Position numbers and translations under genes: made by a program. A stretch of 64,000 nucleotides of DNA, from the NCBI GenBank assembly GCA_964439625.1, contig CAYTPI010000009.1:1-64000 (forward strand). The letters run 5' to 3'. This stretch comes from CAYTPI01 sp964439625. GTDB lineage: Bacteria; Chloroflexota; Anaerolineae; Aggregatilineales; UBA3940. Shown piece by piece: positions 53,154 to 60,746 of this stretch (positions within the stretch are counted from its first letter, which is position 1; every line of letters starts with the position of its first letter). The notes beneath the pieces are model-generated. The model saw only the letters and a list, made by a program, of their open reading frames with translations. It ran no database searches and was not told where the DNA came from.

Positions 53154-53498
53154 TTAAGCAGCAGTATTTTCAGCTAGAAAAATACGAGCCTCATCAATGG
53201 CATGCTCGATGTCATCAGCCATAAAGACATTCTCGCCGATGACCTCAGCAGCAGAACCGACGACAATTGGCATATGCCCGACCGCTTGGAGTAGGGTGAT
53301 CGCAATTTCCACATTGGCGAGGTCACCATTGCTCTCGGTGATGTCTAGGATTGTAACCACGGCACCGCTTAGATGCCCAGACAGCAACTGTAGTTGGTTC
53401 TCAACTTCAGCCTGCTTGTCTGCATCCAGCAGGTGGTTGAGGTTATAGATGGATAGCACAATGATAGCCTCGCGTGGTAAGCGAACAGCTTGATACAT
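53154..53498 (-). CDS. Small soluble protein, STAS/SpoIIAA-like pattern
   Basis: 114 residues. Alternating strands and helices: EAIIVLSIYNLN, LQLLSGHLSGAVVTILDIT, VEIAITLLQAVGHMPIVVGS, then an acidic C-terminal helix. The layout resembles SpoIIAA-like single-domain proteins, but I cannot confirm the family. AAGGAA lies ten bases before the ATG. It is a single gene between two intergenic gaps of about 150 bases. The upstream gap holds a 12-base palindrome TATCTTAAGATA (53571-53582). Confidence 0.65.
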   Translation of the reverse strand: MYQAVRLPREAIIVLSIYNLNHLLDADKQAEVENQLQLLSGHLSGAVVTILDITESNGDLANVEIAITLLQAVGHMPIVVGSAAEVIGENVFMADDIEHAIDEARIFLAENTAA

Positions 53499-53656
53499 AC
53501 AATTACCGTTCCTTGAATTAACTTCGGCTACTTGAGATATATGATAAAGTGTAACCGTATTTCTGAATTATATCTTAAGATAATGATAACGTATTAACAA
53601 ACTGCTAACAAGGCGAACTGAACTTATTTGGGCTTGAACAGACTAAAGTACTGCTG

Positions 53657-54253
53657 CTAAAAGCCGTTAAAGCCGGGCACCAACCAGCAGCCAATGCCCT
53701 CAGCGGCAGCGCTATCTTCAGCGCTACCAAGCTCGTCGGCAAAACTTGTATCTGGTGGGAATTCTACTGAGCGTGCGTAACCACTGAGTGCCAGCGCTTC
53801 GTTGACATGAATAAAGCCGCCGTTAACTTCAACATAAATGTACCGCAGCAGCCGGTCGAAGCGGTCGGTCTCGCTGACATCCCTTACAAGATAGACATCC
53901 CGACCTGCAAGAAAGTCAGCGTTGGCTGTCGTCGCTTCCAAATAGCAGGCCTCGTCGCGTTCTGGTGTGTCAATGCCAATATACCGAACGCGGTAATCCG
54001 TTCCTTCTTGGTTGACTTCGATTGTGTCACCATCTACCACAAAGTTAACACGGGCTGCTTCTGCCCCGTTTGGTAACTGGCTCAAAATGGTGATGTTATC
54101 CGGCAAGCCATCATCAGAGACGGGGGCGCTCGTTGCTTCAAAACTGGGTTCTGTTATAACAGGCTCAGTAGGCAGTGTCGGCGTACCAATAGGGTCAACG
54201 CACGCAGTGAACAGCAGGCCAAGTGCGCACAATATTGTGAGTTTTGTTTTCAT
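53657..54253 (-). CDS. Thermonuclease (SNase) family lipoprotein
   Basis: 198 residues. Signal peptide with lipobox LLFTAC, Cys18, a Pro/Thr linker to about 50, then one staphylococcal-nuclease domain. VDGDTIEV carries the calcium-binding Asp, RVRYIGIDTPER the catalytic Arg and Asp, and DRFDRLLRYIYV the second Arg. LNEALA is written as VNEALALSGYA, as in most family members. It is expected to degrade DNA and RNA outside the cell membrane. It follows the isomerase small-subunit gene by 11 bases and may share its transcript. Confidence 0.9.
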   Translation of the reverse strand: MKTKLTILCALGLLFTACVDPIGTPTLPTEPVITEPSFEATSAPVSDDGLPDNITILSQLPNGAEAARVNFVVDGDTIEVNQEGTDYRVRYIGIDTPERDEACYLEATTANADFLAGRDVYLVRDVSETDRFDRLLRYIYVEVNGGFIHVNEALALSGYARSVEFPPDTSFADELGSAEDSAAAEGIGCWLVPGFNGF

Positions 54254-54264
54254 ACGATGTGTTT

Positions 54265-54771
54265 TTATGCTGTCGGTTCATTGCGAAAACGGGCTTGTAA
54301 CATCGGTACCAATCCGCCCGCTTCAAGGATAGCGCGCACTGACCCCGACAGTGCAGGGAATTCAAACTGCTGGCCTGCCGCTGTGATTGTCCGCGCTTCC
54401 CGGTCAATCTGGATACTGTCCCCTGTTTGCACTCCTGCTTGAATGCCCGTTAGGGTGATCGGCAAAATGCCTTGGTTAATGCAGTTGCGTAGATAAATTC
54501 GGCTGAAAGACTTGGCTATAAGGATCGGCACGCCGTTCAGTTTAAGTGTCGTCACAGCCTGCTCGCGGCTGCTGCCTGATCCCCAGTTTTTGCCCGCGAT
54601 GATTACATCACCCGGCTGAACTTCTGCCGCAAATGTTGGGTCAAGGTCTTCAAGAGCCACAGCGGCGATCTCTTCGTCGGTTTTTAGGGTATATGTGTAT
54701 TTGCCGGGGAAGATGACATCCGTATTGACATTATCTCCATAGACCCAGATGCGATGTGTCGTTGCTGCCAT
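54265..54771 (-). CDS. 3-isopropylmalate dehydratase / homoaconitase small subunit
   Basis: 168 residues, the normal small-subunit size. The swivel domain has YGDNVNTDVIFPGKYTYTL, GKNWGSGSSREQAVTTLK and FSRIYLRNCINQGILPI, all aconitase-family landmarks. The substrate-recognition loop after PGKY reads TYTLKT. This is unlike the YLRT loop I know from the archaeal enzymes, so leucine (LeuD) versus lysine (LysU-type) use cannot be settled. Homoaconitase is favoured by the other lys genes here. The large subunit is 1.2 kb upstream with gap in between. Confidence 0.85.
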   Translation of the reverse strand: MAATTHRIWVYGDNVNTDVIFPGKYTYTLKTDEEIAAVALEDLDPTFAAEVQPGDVIIAGKNWGSGSSREQAVTTLKLNGVPILIAKSFSRIYLRNCINQGILPITLTGIQAGVQTGDSIQIDREARTITAAGQQFEFPALSGSVRAILEAGGLVPMLQARFRNEPTA

Positions 54772-54784
54772 AAGAAAAAGTAGC

Positions 54785-54824
54785 TTTCTAATAAGACGAG
54801 AGGCGACTATCCAGCCGCCCCTCG
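54785..54824 (-). terminator. Possible terminator of gap
   Basis: Stem CGAG-A-GGCG (54797-54805) with CGCC-C-CTCG (54816-54824), one mismatch. On the minus strand it is followed by TCTTATT. It would separate gap from the small-subunit gene only partly. Confidence 0.4.
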
Positions 54825-54857
54825 CTTTGTTAATTAATGCTTATTCAAGGGTTAGTC

Positions 54858-55868
54858 CTAACTAACCACAACCTTTGAGATACCAAGAATTTCCTTCGCT
54901 TGGCGTACCATTTGGTTGGTGTAGCCCCATTCGTTATCGTACCAAGACATTACCTTGATCAAGTTACCGTCGATCACCTTGGTCATGTAGGTATCGATTG
55001 TGGCAGCGTTTGGGTTACCGACAATGTCGGACGAAACCAGTTCATCTTCGACAACGCCCATCACGCCTTTGTAACGCTCGGTCTGGGCTTCTTCCGTGAA
55101 GATCGCGTTGATTTCCTCAACGGTTGTGTCACGCGACGTCAGTATTGTGATGTCGGAAATAGAACCAACTGGAATTGGAGCGCGTACAGCAACGCCATCG
55201 AACTTGCCCTCAAGCTGTGGCAAAGCCTTGGCTGTAGCAATAGCTGCGCCTGTTGAAGTTGGAACAAAGTTGGCGGCACCAGCACGCCCACGGCGCTTTT
55301 TTTTGTTTGGGCTGTCAACGATTGCCTGTGTTGAGGTATAAGCGTGAATTGTCGTCAGGATGGCCTTCTCAACACCCACGCGGCGGTCGAGAACTTCCAT
55401 CACCGGGGCAATCGAGTTGGTTGTGCAGCTTGCGCACGAGATAACCTGTGAGCCTTTTCCGTTGTTCACACCGTGAACAACCGTTGGCATTTCCTCGCTC
55501 TTGGTTGGTGCAGAAACAATCACATATTTTGCGCCACCTTCAATGTGCTTCTTGGCACCGTCAAGGTCAGTGAAAAAACCCGTTGACTCAAAAACGAGTT
55601 CTGCGCCATATCCATCCCAACCTAGGTCTGCTGGATCACGCTCGCTAAGATACGGGATGCGCTCACCATCAATAATGAGCGTGCCACCTTCGAACTCTAC
55701 CTTCTTGTCGTACTTACCGTAGACTGTGTCGTACTGTAGCAGGTATGCGATTGTTTCAATCGGCGCAATGTCATTGACAGCCACCAGCTCAAGCTCTGGT
55801 GTATCCATCACGACTTTAAATGCCGCACGACCAATCCTGCCAAGACCGTTGATACCAACTTTAGCCAT
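54858..55868 (-). CDS. gap: Glyceraldehyde-3-phosphate dehydrogenase, type I
   Basis: Phosphorylating glycolytic enzyme, 336 residues. INGLGRIGR (6-14), Asp33 at the end of the second strand (VAVND, which favours NAD), the nucleophile Cys148 in ISCASCTTNSIAP and His175 in TTIHAYTSTQ. The residue three before the nucleophile is Cys145 where Asn is common (SNASCTTN); such an extra cysteine may matter for oxidation. The S-loop runs to NFVPTSTGAA and the end has VSWYDNEWGYTNQMV. The ATG at 55868 follows AGGAGA; an ATG at 55943 gives an unlikely extension. Confidence 0.96.
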   Translation of the reverse strand: MAKVGINGLGRIGRAAFKVVMDTPELELVAVNDIAPIETIAYLLQYDTVYGKYDKKVEFEGGTLIIDGERIPYLSERDPADLGWDGYGAELVFESTGFFTDLDGAKKHIEGGAKYVIVSAPTKSEEMPTVVHGVNNGKGSQVISCASCTTNSIAPVMEVLDRRVGVEKAILTTIHAYTSTQAIVDSPNKKKRRGRAGAANFVPTSTGAAIATAKALPQLEGKFDGVAVRAPIPVGSISDITILTSRDTTVEEINAIFTEEAQTERYKGVMGVVEDELVSSDIVGNPNAATIDTYMTKVIDGNLIKVMSWYDNEWGYTNQMVRQAKEILGISKVVVS

Positions 55869-55905
55869 TAGTGTCTCCTTATATGCGTGAGGTTCACGCC
55901 ACAAT

Positions 55906-55933
55906 AATATACTGCTCAGATGCAAATCGACAA
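55906..55933 (-). promoter_or_regulatory. Candidate gap promoter with hairpin in the leader
   Basis: On the minus strand, TTGTCG (55928-55933) and TATATT (55906-55911), spacer 16. A GCGTGA-GGT-TCACGC hairpin (55885-55899) lies between this and the ribosome-binding site. Confidence 0.45.
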
Positions 55934-55959
55934 TAGTAGCCACATGAGTGGTAAATGGG

Positions 55960-57213
55960 CTACGAAAGAAATTCGCGTGGGTCCGTAATTACGCCAGTAA
56001 TAGCGCTTGCTGCCACAACGTAAGGGCTTGCTAAATAGACAGGAGCGTTACGGGTTCCCATCCGCCCGTTGAAGTTGCGGTTGGCACTGCTAATTGTGGC
56101 TTCATCTGGTGCAGGGATGCCCATATGGTTGCCCATGCAGGGCCCACAACCCGGCGTCGAGACGGTTGCCCCAGCCTTAATCAGTGCTTCTAGGACACCC
56201 GTCTGTGTAGCTTTTAGAACCACTTGAGAGGACGCTGGCACGACGATCAACCGGATGCCGGCTTGTTTGCCTTCCAGTATACGGGCCGCCGCTTCTAAAT
56301 CCTCAAATTTGCCATTAGTGCAGGTACCCAGAAATGCTTGCTGAACAGGTTCGCCAACTACTGCTGATAAGGGAACGACGTTGGCTGGGTTATACGGCAG
56401 TGAAATCAATGGCTCTAATGTTTTAACGTTAATTTCGATGCGCTCTACGTAAAGGGCATCAGGGTCAGGGTATAGTGGTGTATAATCCCGCGAACGTCTC
56501 TTGTCGAGGTAGTCAAAGATGACTTGATCAGGCGGGAGGTAGGCGTTCTTAGCACCAGCTTCTGCCATCATATTCGGCAATACCGCTCGTTCATCCGCAC
56601 TTAATGTTTCGATTGTATCACCAGTGAATTCAACTGACCGGTACAGTGCGCCGTCTGCGCCGATTAGCCGGAGGATTTCCAAGGCGATGTCCTTAGCAAC
56701 GACGCCCGCCTGTAGTGAGCCTTTTAGCATAATTTGCAACGCTTCTGGCACGCGCACCCAGATTGAACCAGTTGCCCAAATCGCTGCGATCTCTGTGCGG
56801 CCCAACCCAGCCCCAAATGCGCCCAGCCAACCGAAGTGCGGCGTGTGACTGTCAGAGCCAACGATGAGTTCGCCCGGTAGCACCAATCCTTCTTCACTAA
56901 ATACTTGATGGCATATACCGCGACCGACTTCAAAGAAATTTTTGATGCCCTGTTCTTTGACAAACGCTCGAATCTCAGCGTGATTTTGGGCGTGGCGGGT
57001 TGTCGGAGCGGGAACAGCATGGTCTAGAGTGACCCCAACTTGCTCAGGTCTTACGACGTGGGGCGCACCGATCTTCTCAAAAATTCGGCGAATAGCGGCT
57101 GTATTATCGTGGCTAAAAACGAAATCCGGCTGGACATCGACAAATTCGCCAGCCTCAACGCTTTCACGTCTAGCCGCTCGTGCCAGCGCCTTCTGTGCGA
57201 ATGTATAACCCAT
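55960..57213 (-). CDS. 3-isopropylmalate dehydratase / homoaconitase large subunit
   Basis: Aconitase-family [4Fe-4S] hydro-lyase, 417 residues (the length of the archaeal/LysT-type large subunits; the enteric LeuC is longer). Cluster cysteines are in FLGTCTNGKFEDL and GCGPCMGNHMG. VGSDSHTPHFGWLGAFGAG holds substrate residues. PCGP is written GCGPC. It isomerises homocitrate or isopropylmalate. With homocitrate synthase and homoisocitrate dehydrogenase in this window, homoaconitase is the better guess. Tightly coupled to the FHA gene, whose stop lies two bases before this ATG. Confidence 0.87.
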   Translation of the reverse strand: MGYTFAQKALARAARRESVEAGEFVDVQPDFVFSHDNTAAIRRIFEKIGAPHVVRPEQVGVTLDHAVPAPTTRHAQNHAEIRAFVKEQGIKNFFEVGRGICHQVFSEEGLVLPGELIVGSDSHTPHFGWLGAFGAGLGRTEIAAIWATGSIWVRVPEALQIMLKGSLQAGVVAKDIALEILRLIGADGALYRSVEFTGDTIETLSADERAVLPNMMAEAGAKNAYLPPDQVIFDYLDKRRSRDYTPLYPDPDALYVERIEINVKTLEPLISLPYNPANVVPLSAVVGEPVQQAFLGTCTNGKFEDLEAAARILEGKQAGIRLIVVPASSQVVLKATQTGVLEALIKAGATVSTPGCGPCMGNHMGIPAPDEATISSANRNFNGRMGTRNAPVYLASPYVVAASAITGVITDPREFLS

Positions 57214-57215
57214 CG

Positions 57216-57749
57216 CTATTGCAGCTCGTCCGTTGCACCCGGCTGCGTTTCGATCTGGCTGAGTCGCAGCTTTTCTATGATCCGGATTGCAAATGTGAAT
57301 TCTCCCAGTGTGATCCGGTCGCCGTCTTCCAGTGGTTTTGCCTGGCTTGGGTCGACGTATATCCCATTGACTCGGGTGCCATTGGTGCTATCAAGATCAA
57401 TAATGTGTAACCTGCGACGGGTTGGTCTCATCATGGCATGCTTGCGGCTGACGCCTCGTCCAGATGCATTACCGTACAAAGCCAAGTCAATATCACTGAT
57501 CGGCCCTCGACCAAGCACAACATCCCCTACGATATAAGCGCCAATAGGGCTACCATCGCTGCTGGTACCGTGTAGCTCAACCTTCCAGCAAGGTGTATTG
57601 TCTGCTAGGTTGGTGTTCAATAAGCGTACCGGTAAAATACGGTAACGAGTTGGCGTTTGGTCACTAATCTTGACTTCTGATGCGTCGCCAGAGAGGTCAA
57701 TTCTGAGTGTGTTGTTTAACTCATCATCGGGCGGTGGAATTCTCTCCAT
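57216..57749 (-). CDS. FHA-domain protein
   Basis: 177 residues. The N-terminal half (about 1-85) has no clear family. The FHA domain at about 80-170 shows GRGPISDIDLAL (the GR of the phosphothreonine loop), VSRKHAMMRP (S-x-x-H) and DLDSTNGTRVNG (N-G loop), all intact, so phosphothreonine binding is expected. It leads the FHA-isomerase gene pair, and the reason for the pairing is unclear. A kinase able to write the mark is not obvious in this window; the kinase-WD40 protein at 413-2749 looks inactive. Confidence 0.9.
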   Translation of the reverse strand: MERIPPPDDELNNTLRIDLSGDASEVKISDQTPTRYRILPVRLLNTNLADNTPCWKVELHGTSSDGSPIGAYIVGDVVLGRGPISDIDLALYGNASGRGVSRKHAMMRPTRRRLHIIDLDSTNGTRVNGIYVDPSQAKPLEDGDRITLGEFTFAIRIIEKLRLSQIETQPGATDELQ

Positions 57750-57891
57750 ATTTCCTCCTGGTGGGTCACGACGGTATGCTAGCAGGTGTGAATCTGCAAG
57801 TTAACTGATTACCCTGTTTTATAACATAATCTGCTTATGAATGCTGTTGCTTCTTTCTTGAAAAAGGCCCGCCCTCTAAAAAAGGTTGCTC

Positions 57892-58716
57892 ATGTCAACT
57901 GATAGTTTGCCCCTAACTGACCGTCTTCAGCTTCAACGAGAATCACCCTTTAGCCCTATTTGGGACTGGAAAGTGATCATTCTGATGACCGTTGGTGTAC
58001 TTGCGGCATTAGTCTTTGGTGGTTTGTCTGCGTTTGTCGTTGTGTTTATCGATCTATATCGAGATGGGGGGCAGGTAGCGCTTGAAGCCGCCGTTGCGCA
58101 GCCCGAGTCTATCGTCGTCAATGTGACACCTGCCGTTTCGCTTGTCAGTTTTTCAGTGCAAGTCTCTCTTTTATTCCTGAGTGTCTACCTACTTGGTATG
58201 GTACCCCGGAACATATCGTGGGTTGAATTTGGCTTTCGCCGGGTCGCTGCCCGCTGGCTGTCAATCGGTGCTGCCCTGGCGATTATTTTTCTGTTTATCA
58301 GGCTGACGATTGTGCTGGCAATTGTCGGAGTCGCCTACCTGATTCTACCGGATATCAACGCAACCATAGAAGCGACTGAAGCACGAGCCGAACTGCTGAC
58401 CCCTAGTGATGAAATGTTCGTTCTGTTAGCGCTGATTGTATTGGTCTCTGTGATCACACCAATAGTGGAAGAAATGTTTTTTCGCGGTGTGCTCTACCGC
58501 TGGCTGCGTAATCGGTTATCATTTTGGGGCGCTGCAGCCATTAGTTCAGTTGTGTTTGGCTTATTTCATTTCAACCCGATTGTGTTCATCGCCGCAGCGA
58601 TTGTCGGTTTTCCGCTGGCTTGGCTGTACGAGCGTACTGGCTCACTCTGGCCCAGTATTATATTGCATGCTGTTACCAATTTCTTCGCCCAAGGTCTATT
58701 GTACCTCGTCGCGTGA
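57892..58716 (+). CDS. CPBP family intramembrane metalloprotease
   Basis: 274 residues, about seven membrane helices. The Abi/CAAX-protease signatures are present in order: EEMFFRGVLYRWLRNRL (the EExxxR motif, about 196-212), FGLFHFNP (the His), and HAVTNFFAQG. In bacteria such enzymes are linked to prenyl-protein-type processing, bacteriocin self-protection or membrane stress. No specific substrate is visible. The ATG at 57892 has AAGG seven bases before. Confidence 0.92.
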   Translation: MSTDSLPLTDRLQLQRESPFSPIWDWKVIILMTVGVLAALVFGGLSAFVVVFIDLYRDGGQVALEAAVAQPESIVVNVTPAVSLVSFSVQVSLLFLSVYLLGMVPRNISWVEFGFRRVAARWLSIGAALAIIFLFIRLTIVLAIVGVAYLILPDINATIEATEARAELLTPSDEMFVLLALIVLVSVITPIVEEMFFRGVLYRWLRNRLSFWGAAAISSVVFGLFHFNPIVFIAAAIVGFPLAWLYERTGSLWPSIILHAVTNFFAQGLLYLVA

Positions 58717-58749
58717 AATAGATTTAAAAAACTGGAGGAACACCTACTT

Positions 58750-59607
58750 ATGCGTTTACGTGCGTTTGTCATCAGTTTTGCACTAGTCACTACGCTGGCG
58801 TGTAACCTAACGCCCACACCTGACCTACCCCCAGTTGAAAATCAGCAGTCAGACAAAGGGTCTGAGATTGCTGAAGTGGTTACAACTTCAACGCCGGCCC
58901 CAACGCCATCGGCTGAAGCACTAGATGATGTCGAAGCAGAGCCATCAGAACAAGATGCCTTTGAAACGGACCCCCTGCAGGCTGCCGCTAGCATTGAAAA
59001 TGGAACTGTTACTGGTGTTTACTCAATTGAGCTATTGGGAACCAGTGCCTACATCAATTCGCTTGACGTGCTCGTCTTCACTGGAGCATTCCGCAACGCT
59101 GCTGACGAAACATTTGGCAATTATAGGCTTCAGATAAGCTTATACGACGAAGCCGGAACTCTAATTGCTGAGCAAACTGGATTTCCCGACTTTCGTGAAC
59201 TTGAACCTGGGGAACTCACAGGTTTTTCTGCCTTCTTTGATGAGGAGACACAAGTAACAGACTTTGCCAGCTTCGAGATTAGGCCTGAAGCCGATGTCCC
59301 CAATCAATTTGTCAACCAATCACGTGACTTGACACTGACCGATGTTCGAGGTGGGCCCGGAGCTTTCACTGATTATGAAATTGAAGGTACCGTCACCAAC
59401 AATAGGGCTAAAGCGGTGGAACTTGTCAAGATATCGGCTGTAATGTTCGACGCAGAAGGTAATTTCGTTGGAACTGCGTTTGGTTTTAGCGAGCTGAGTG
59501 AATTACAGTCGGGTGCCAGCTCACCATTCGGTATTACAGTGTTCCGTGCACTTGGTGCAATTGATAACTTTGAACTCAACGTTCAAGCGAGCATTACTGA
59601 TGGGTAA
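58750..59607 (+). CDS. FxLYD-like lipoprotein
   Basis: 285 residues. Signal peptide with lipobox TTLAC (Cys18), a Pro/Thr/Ser linker, and two tandem beta-sandwich domains. The first contains NYRLQISLYDEAGTLIAEQT, the second VKISAVMFDAEGNFVGTAFG, both of the FxLYD type in which a strand with YD is followed by G-x-x-V/I. Function is unknown. It follows the CPBP gene by 33 bases with GGAGG, so the two are likely co-transcribed. Confidence 0.8.
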   Translation: MRLRAFVISFALVTTLACNLTPTPDLPPVENQQSDKGSEIAEVVTTSTPAPTPSAEALDDVEAEPSEQDAFETDPLQAAASIENGTVTGVYSIELLGTSAYINSLDVLVFTGAFRNAADETFGNYRLQISLYDEAGTLIAEQTGFPDFRELEPGELTGFSAFFDEETQVTDFASFEIRPEADVPNQFVNQSRDLTLTDVRGGPGAFTDYEIEGTVTNNRAKAVELVKISAVMFDAEGNFVGTAFGFSELSELQSGASSPFGITVFRALGAIDNFELNVQASITDG

Positions 59608-59611
59608 TCAC

Positions 59612-59648
59612 AAAACCGGGCTAGATGCTCCCATCTTGCCCGGTTTTT
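59612..59648 (+). terminator. Terminator after the FxLYD lipoprotein gene
   Basis: Outer stem AACCGGGC (59614-59621) / GCCCGGTT (59638-59645) with a smaller inner stem, then a run of T to 59648. Confidence 0.8.
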
Positions 59649-59662
59649 CTGCAATTATCATG

Positions 59663-60097
59663 CTAGCTCGGCAACCAGCGACTCATACCATTTGGTAGCA
59701 CCAGGACACCGACAAATACAACAACCGAGATCGCGACGACAGCAATCAACTGATTGCGATATTTATCGCTGGCACTGCCGCTGTTCAGTCGCCGCCTGAT
59801 GGTGTGCGCTGCTCCCACAGCGACAGTCATCAGTAGCAAATGCGGAATGCGGTATCCGGCACCAAAAAATAGATTGCCAACGGTAGCTGTGCCGTTATAT
59901 ATCCAATAGACAAGGCCGAGCACCCATTGCAAGGTTAGGATGACTGCAAAGGCCGTCAATGAATTGGCAGCAACTTTATCATAATCTTGCTTTACTGCTA
60001 ACCCTACAGCAAAGCGGATCACAATAACCAGTACGATCAAAATAACGAGCCAGCGCGTCCCTGAGTGCGCTTGAAACAGGATTGTTTCCAGTGGCAT
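59663..60097 (-). CDS. Four-helix membrane protein, cytochrome-b-like pattern
   Basis: 144 residues, four membrane helices (about 16-34, 47-67, 81-98, 117-136). It starts with FQAHSGTRWLVILI. A His-Ser-Gly-x-Arg-Trp start is seen in small proteins often annotated as cytochrome b561-like; further His residues (in RIPHLLL and AAHTIRRR) could ligate haem, but this is not established. It is a single gene. Confidence 0.65.
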   Translation of the reverse strand: MPLETILFQAHSGTRWLVILIVLVIVIRFAVGLAVKQDYDKVAANSLTAFAVILTLQWVLGLVYWIYNGTATVGNLFFGAGYRIPHLLLMTVAVGAAHTIRRRLNSGSASDKYRNQLIAVVAISVVVFVGVLVLPNGMSRWLPS

Positions 60098-60168
60098 CGT
60101 GTTGAATAGCCTCCAAGTAAAGGAAATGTAGTGGCTGAGAGTTTACTGTGGCAGCCGCGCCGCTTCAA

Positions 60169-60744
60169 TCAACGCCGTTTAAATCTGTACCAGACGGCAT
60201 CCCAGCCGCCATCTTCCCCAATATTCTTCCATACGAGTTCGAACGGCTCACCTGTAATCTTAAGCACGGTATCAATCTCCAGCCCTGTCGTGCGCTCAGT
60301 GCGGGGGGTGAACGCAAACAGCATGTATATACCCCCAGACACCATGTGTGCGGCTAACTGGTCGATGTATGAGCGAAAGCCAGCAGTGCCAAGCGCATGA
60401 CCACAACCAATGTCGATGGCAAGTGTGTAATCGCGGGATAAATTTAGCGCATCCAACTTGGTGACGTCCGCCAGCCGAAAATCAACGCTGACGTCGCTGC
60501 GCTCTGCGCGCCGCTTGGCTTTGCGAATGGCCTTCGGTACGAAATCCAAACCGGTTACCTGCCAGCCATGCTCAACAAGATAGACTGACGTTGTGCCAGT
60601 GCCACAACCGATATCAAGCGCTTTGCCTGGGTGAGGCTGCTCGCCTTCGATCAACGCTGTGACTTCAGGCGGTACAATGCCTGTGTCCCAGCGGGTTTTA
60701 CCCACCCAGTAGGATGTCATAAATCGCCAGCGTGATACACCCAT
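60169..60744 (-). CDS. Class I SAM-dependent methyltransferase
   Basis: 191 residues. The SAM loop is KALDIGCGTGTTSVYL (motif I), the acidic end of strand 2 is VTGLDFVPKAI, and motif II/III is seen in DVSVDFRLADVTKLDAL and YTLAIDIGCGHALG. The small size and the tellurite-resistance TehB/Tam-like layout give no substrate. It is two bases downstream of the SHMT-like gene, in the same transcript, so a link between one-carbon metabolism and this methylation is possible. Confidence 0.9.
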   Translation of the reverse strand: MGVSRWRFMTSYWVGKTRWDTGIVPPEVTALIEGEQPHPGKALDIGCGTGTTSVYLVEHGWQVTGLDFVPKAIRKAKRRAERSDVSVDFRLADVTKLDALNLSRDYTLAIDIGCGHALGTAGFRSYIDQLAAHMVSGGIYMLFAFTPRTERTTGLEIDTVLKITGEPFELVWKNIGEDGGWDAVWYRFKRR

Positions 60745-60746
60745 CG

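Noticed and set aside
53571..53582. TATCTTAAGATA palindrome as a regulatory site
   Set aside because: A 12-base AT-rich palindrome in an AT-rich gap has little weight without conservation.
54858..55868. Cys145 beside the GAPDH nucleophile as a sign of inactivation
   Set aside because: The nucleophile Cys148, His175 and cofactor residues are intact; an extra Cys near the site is more likely neutral or redox-related.
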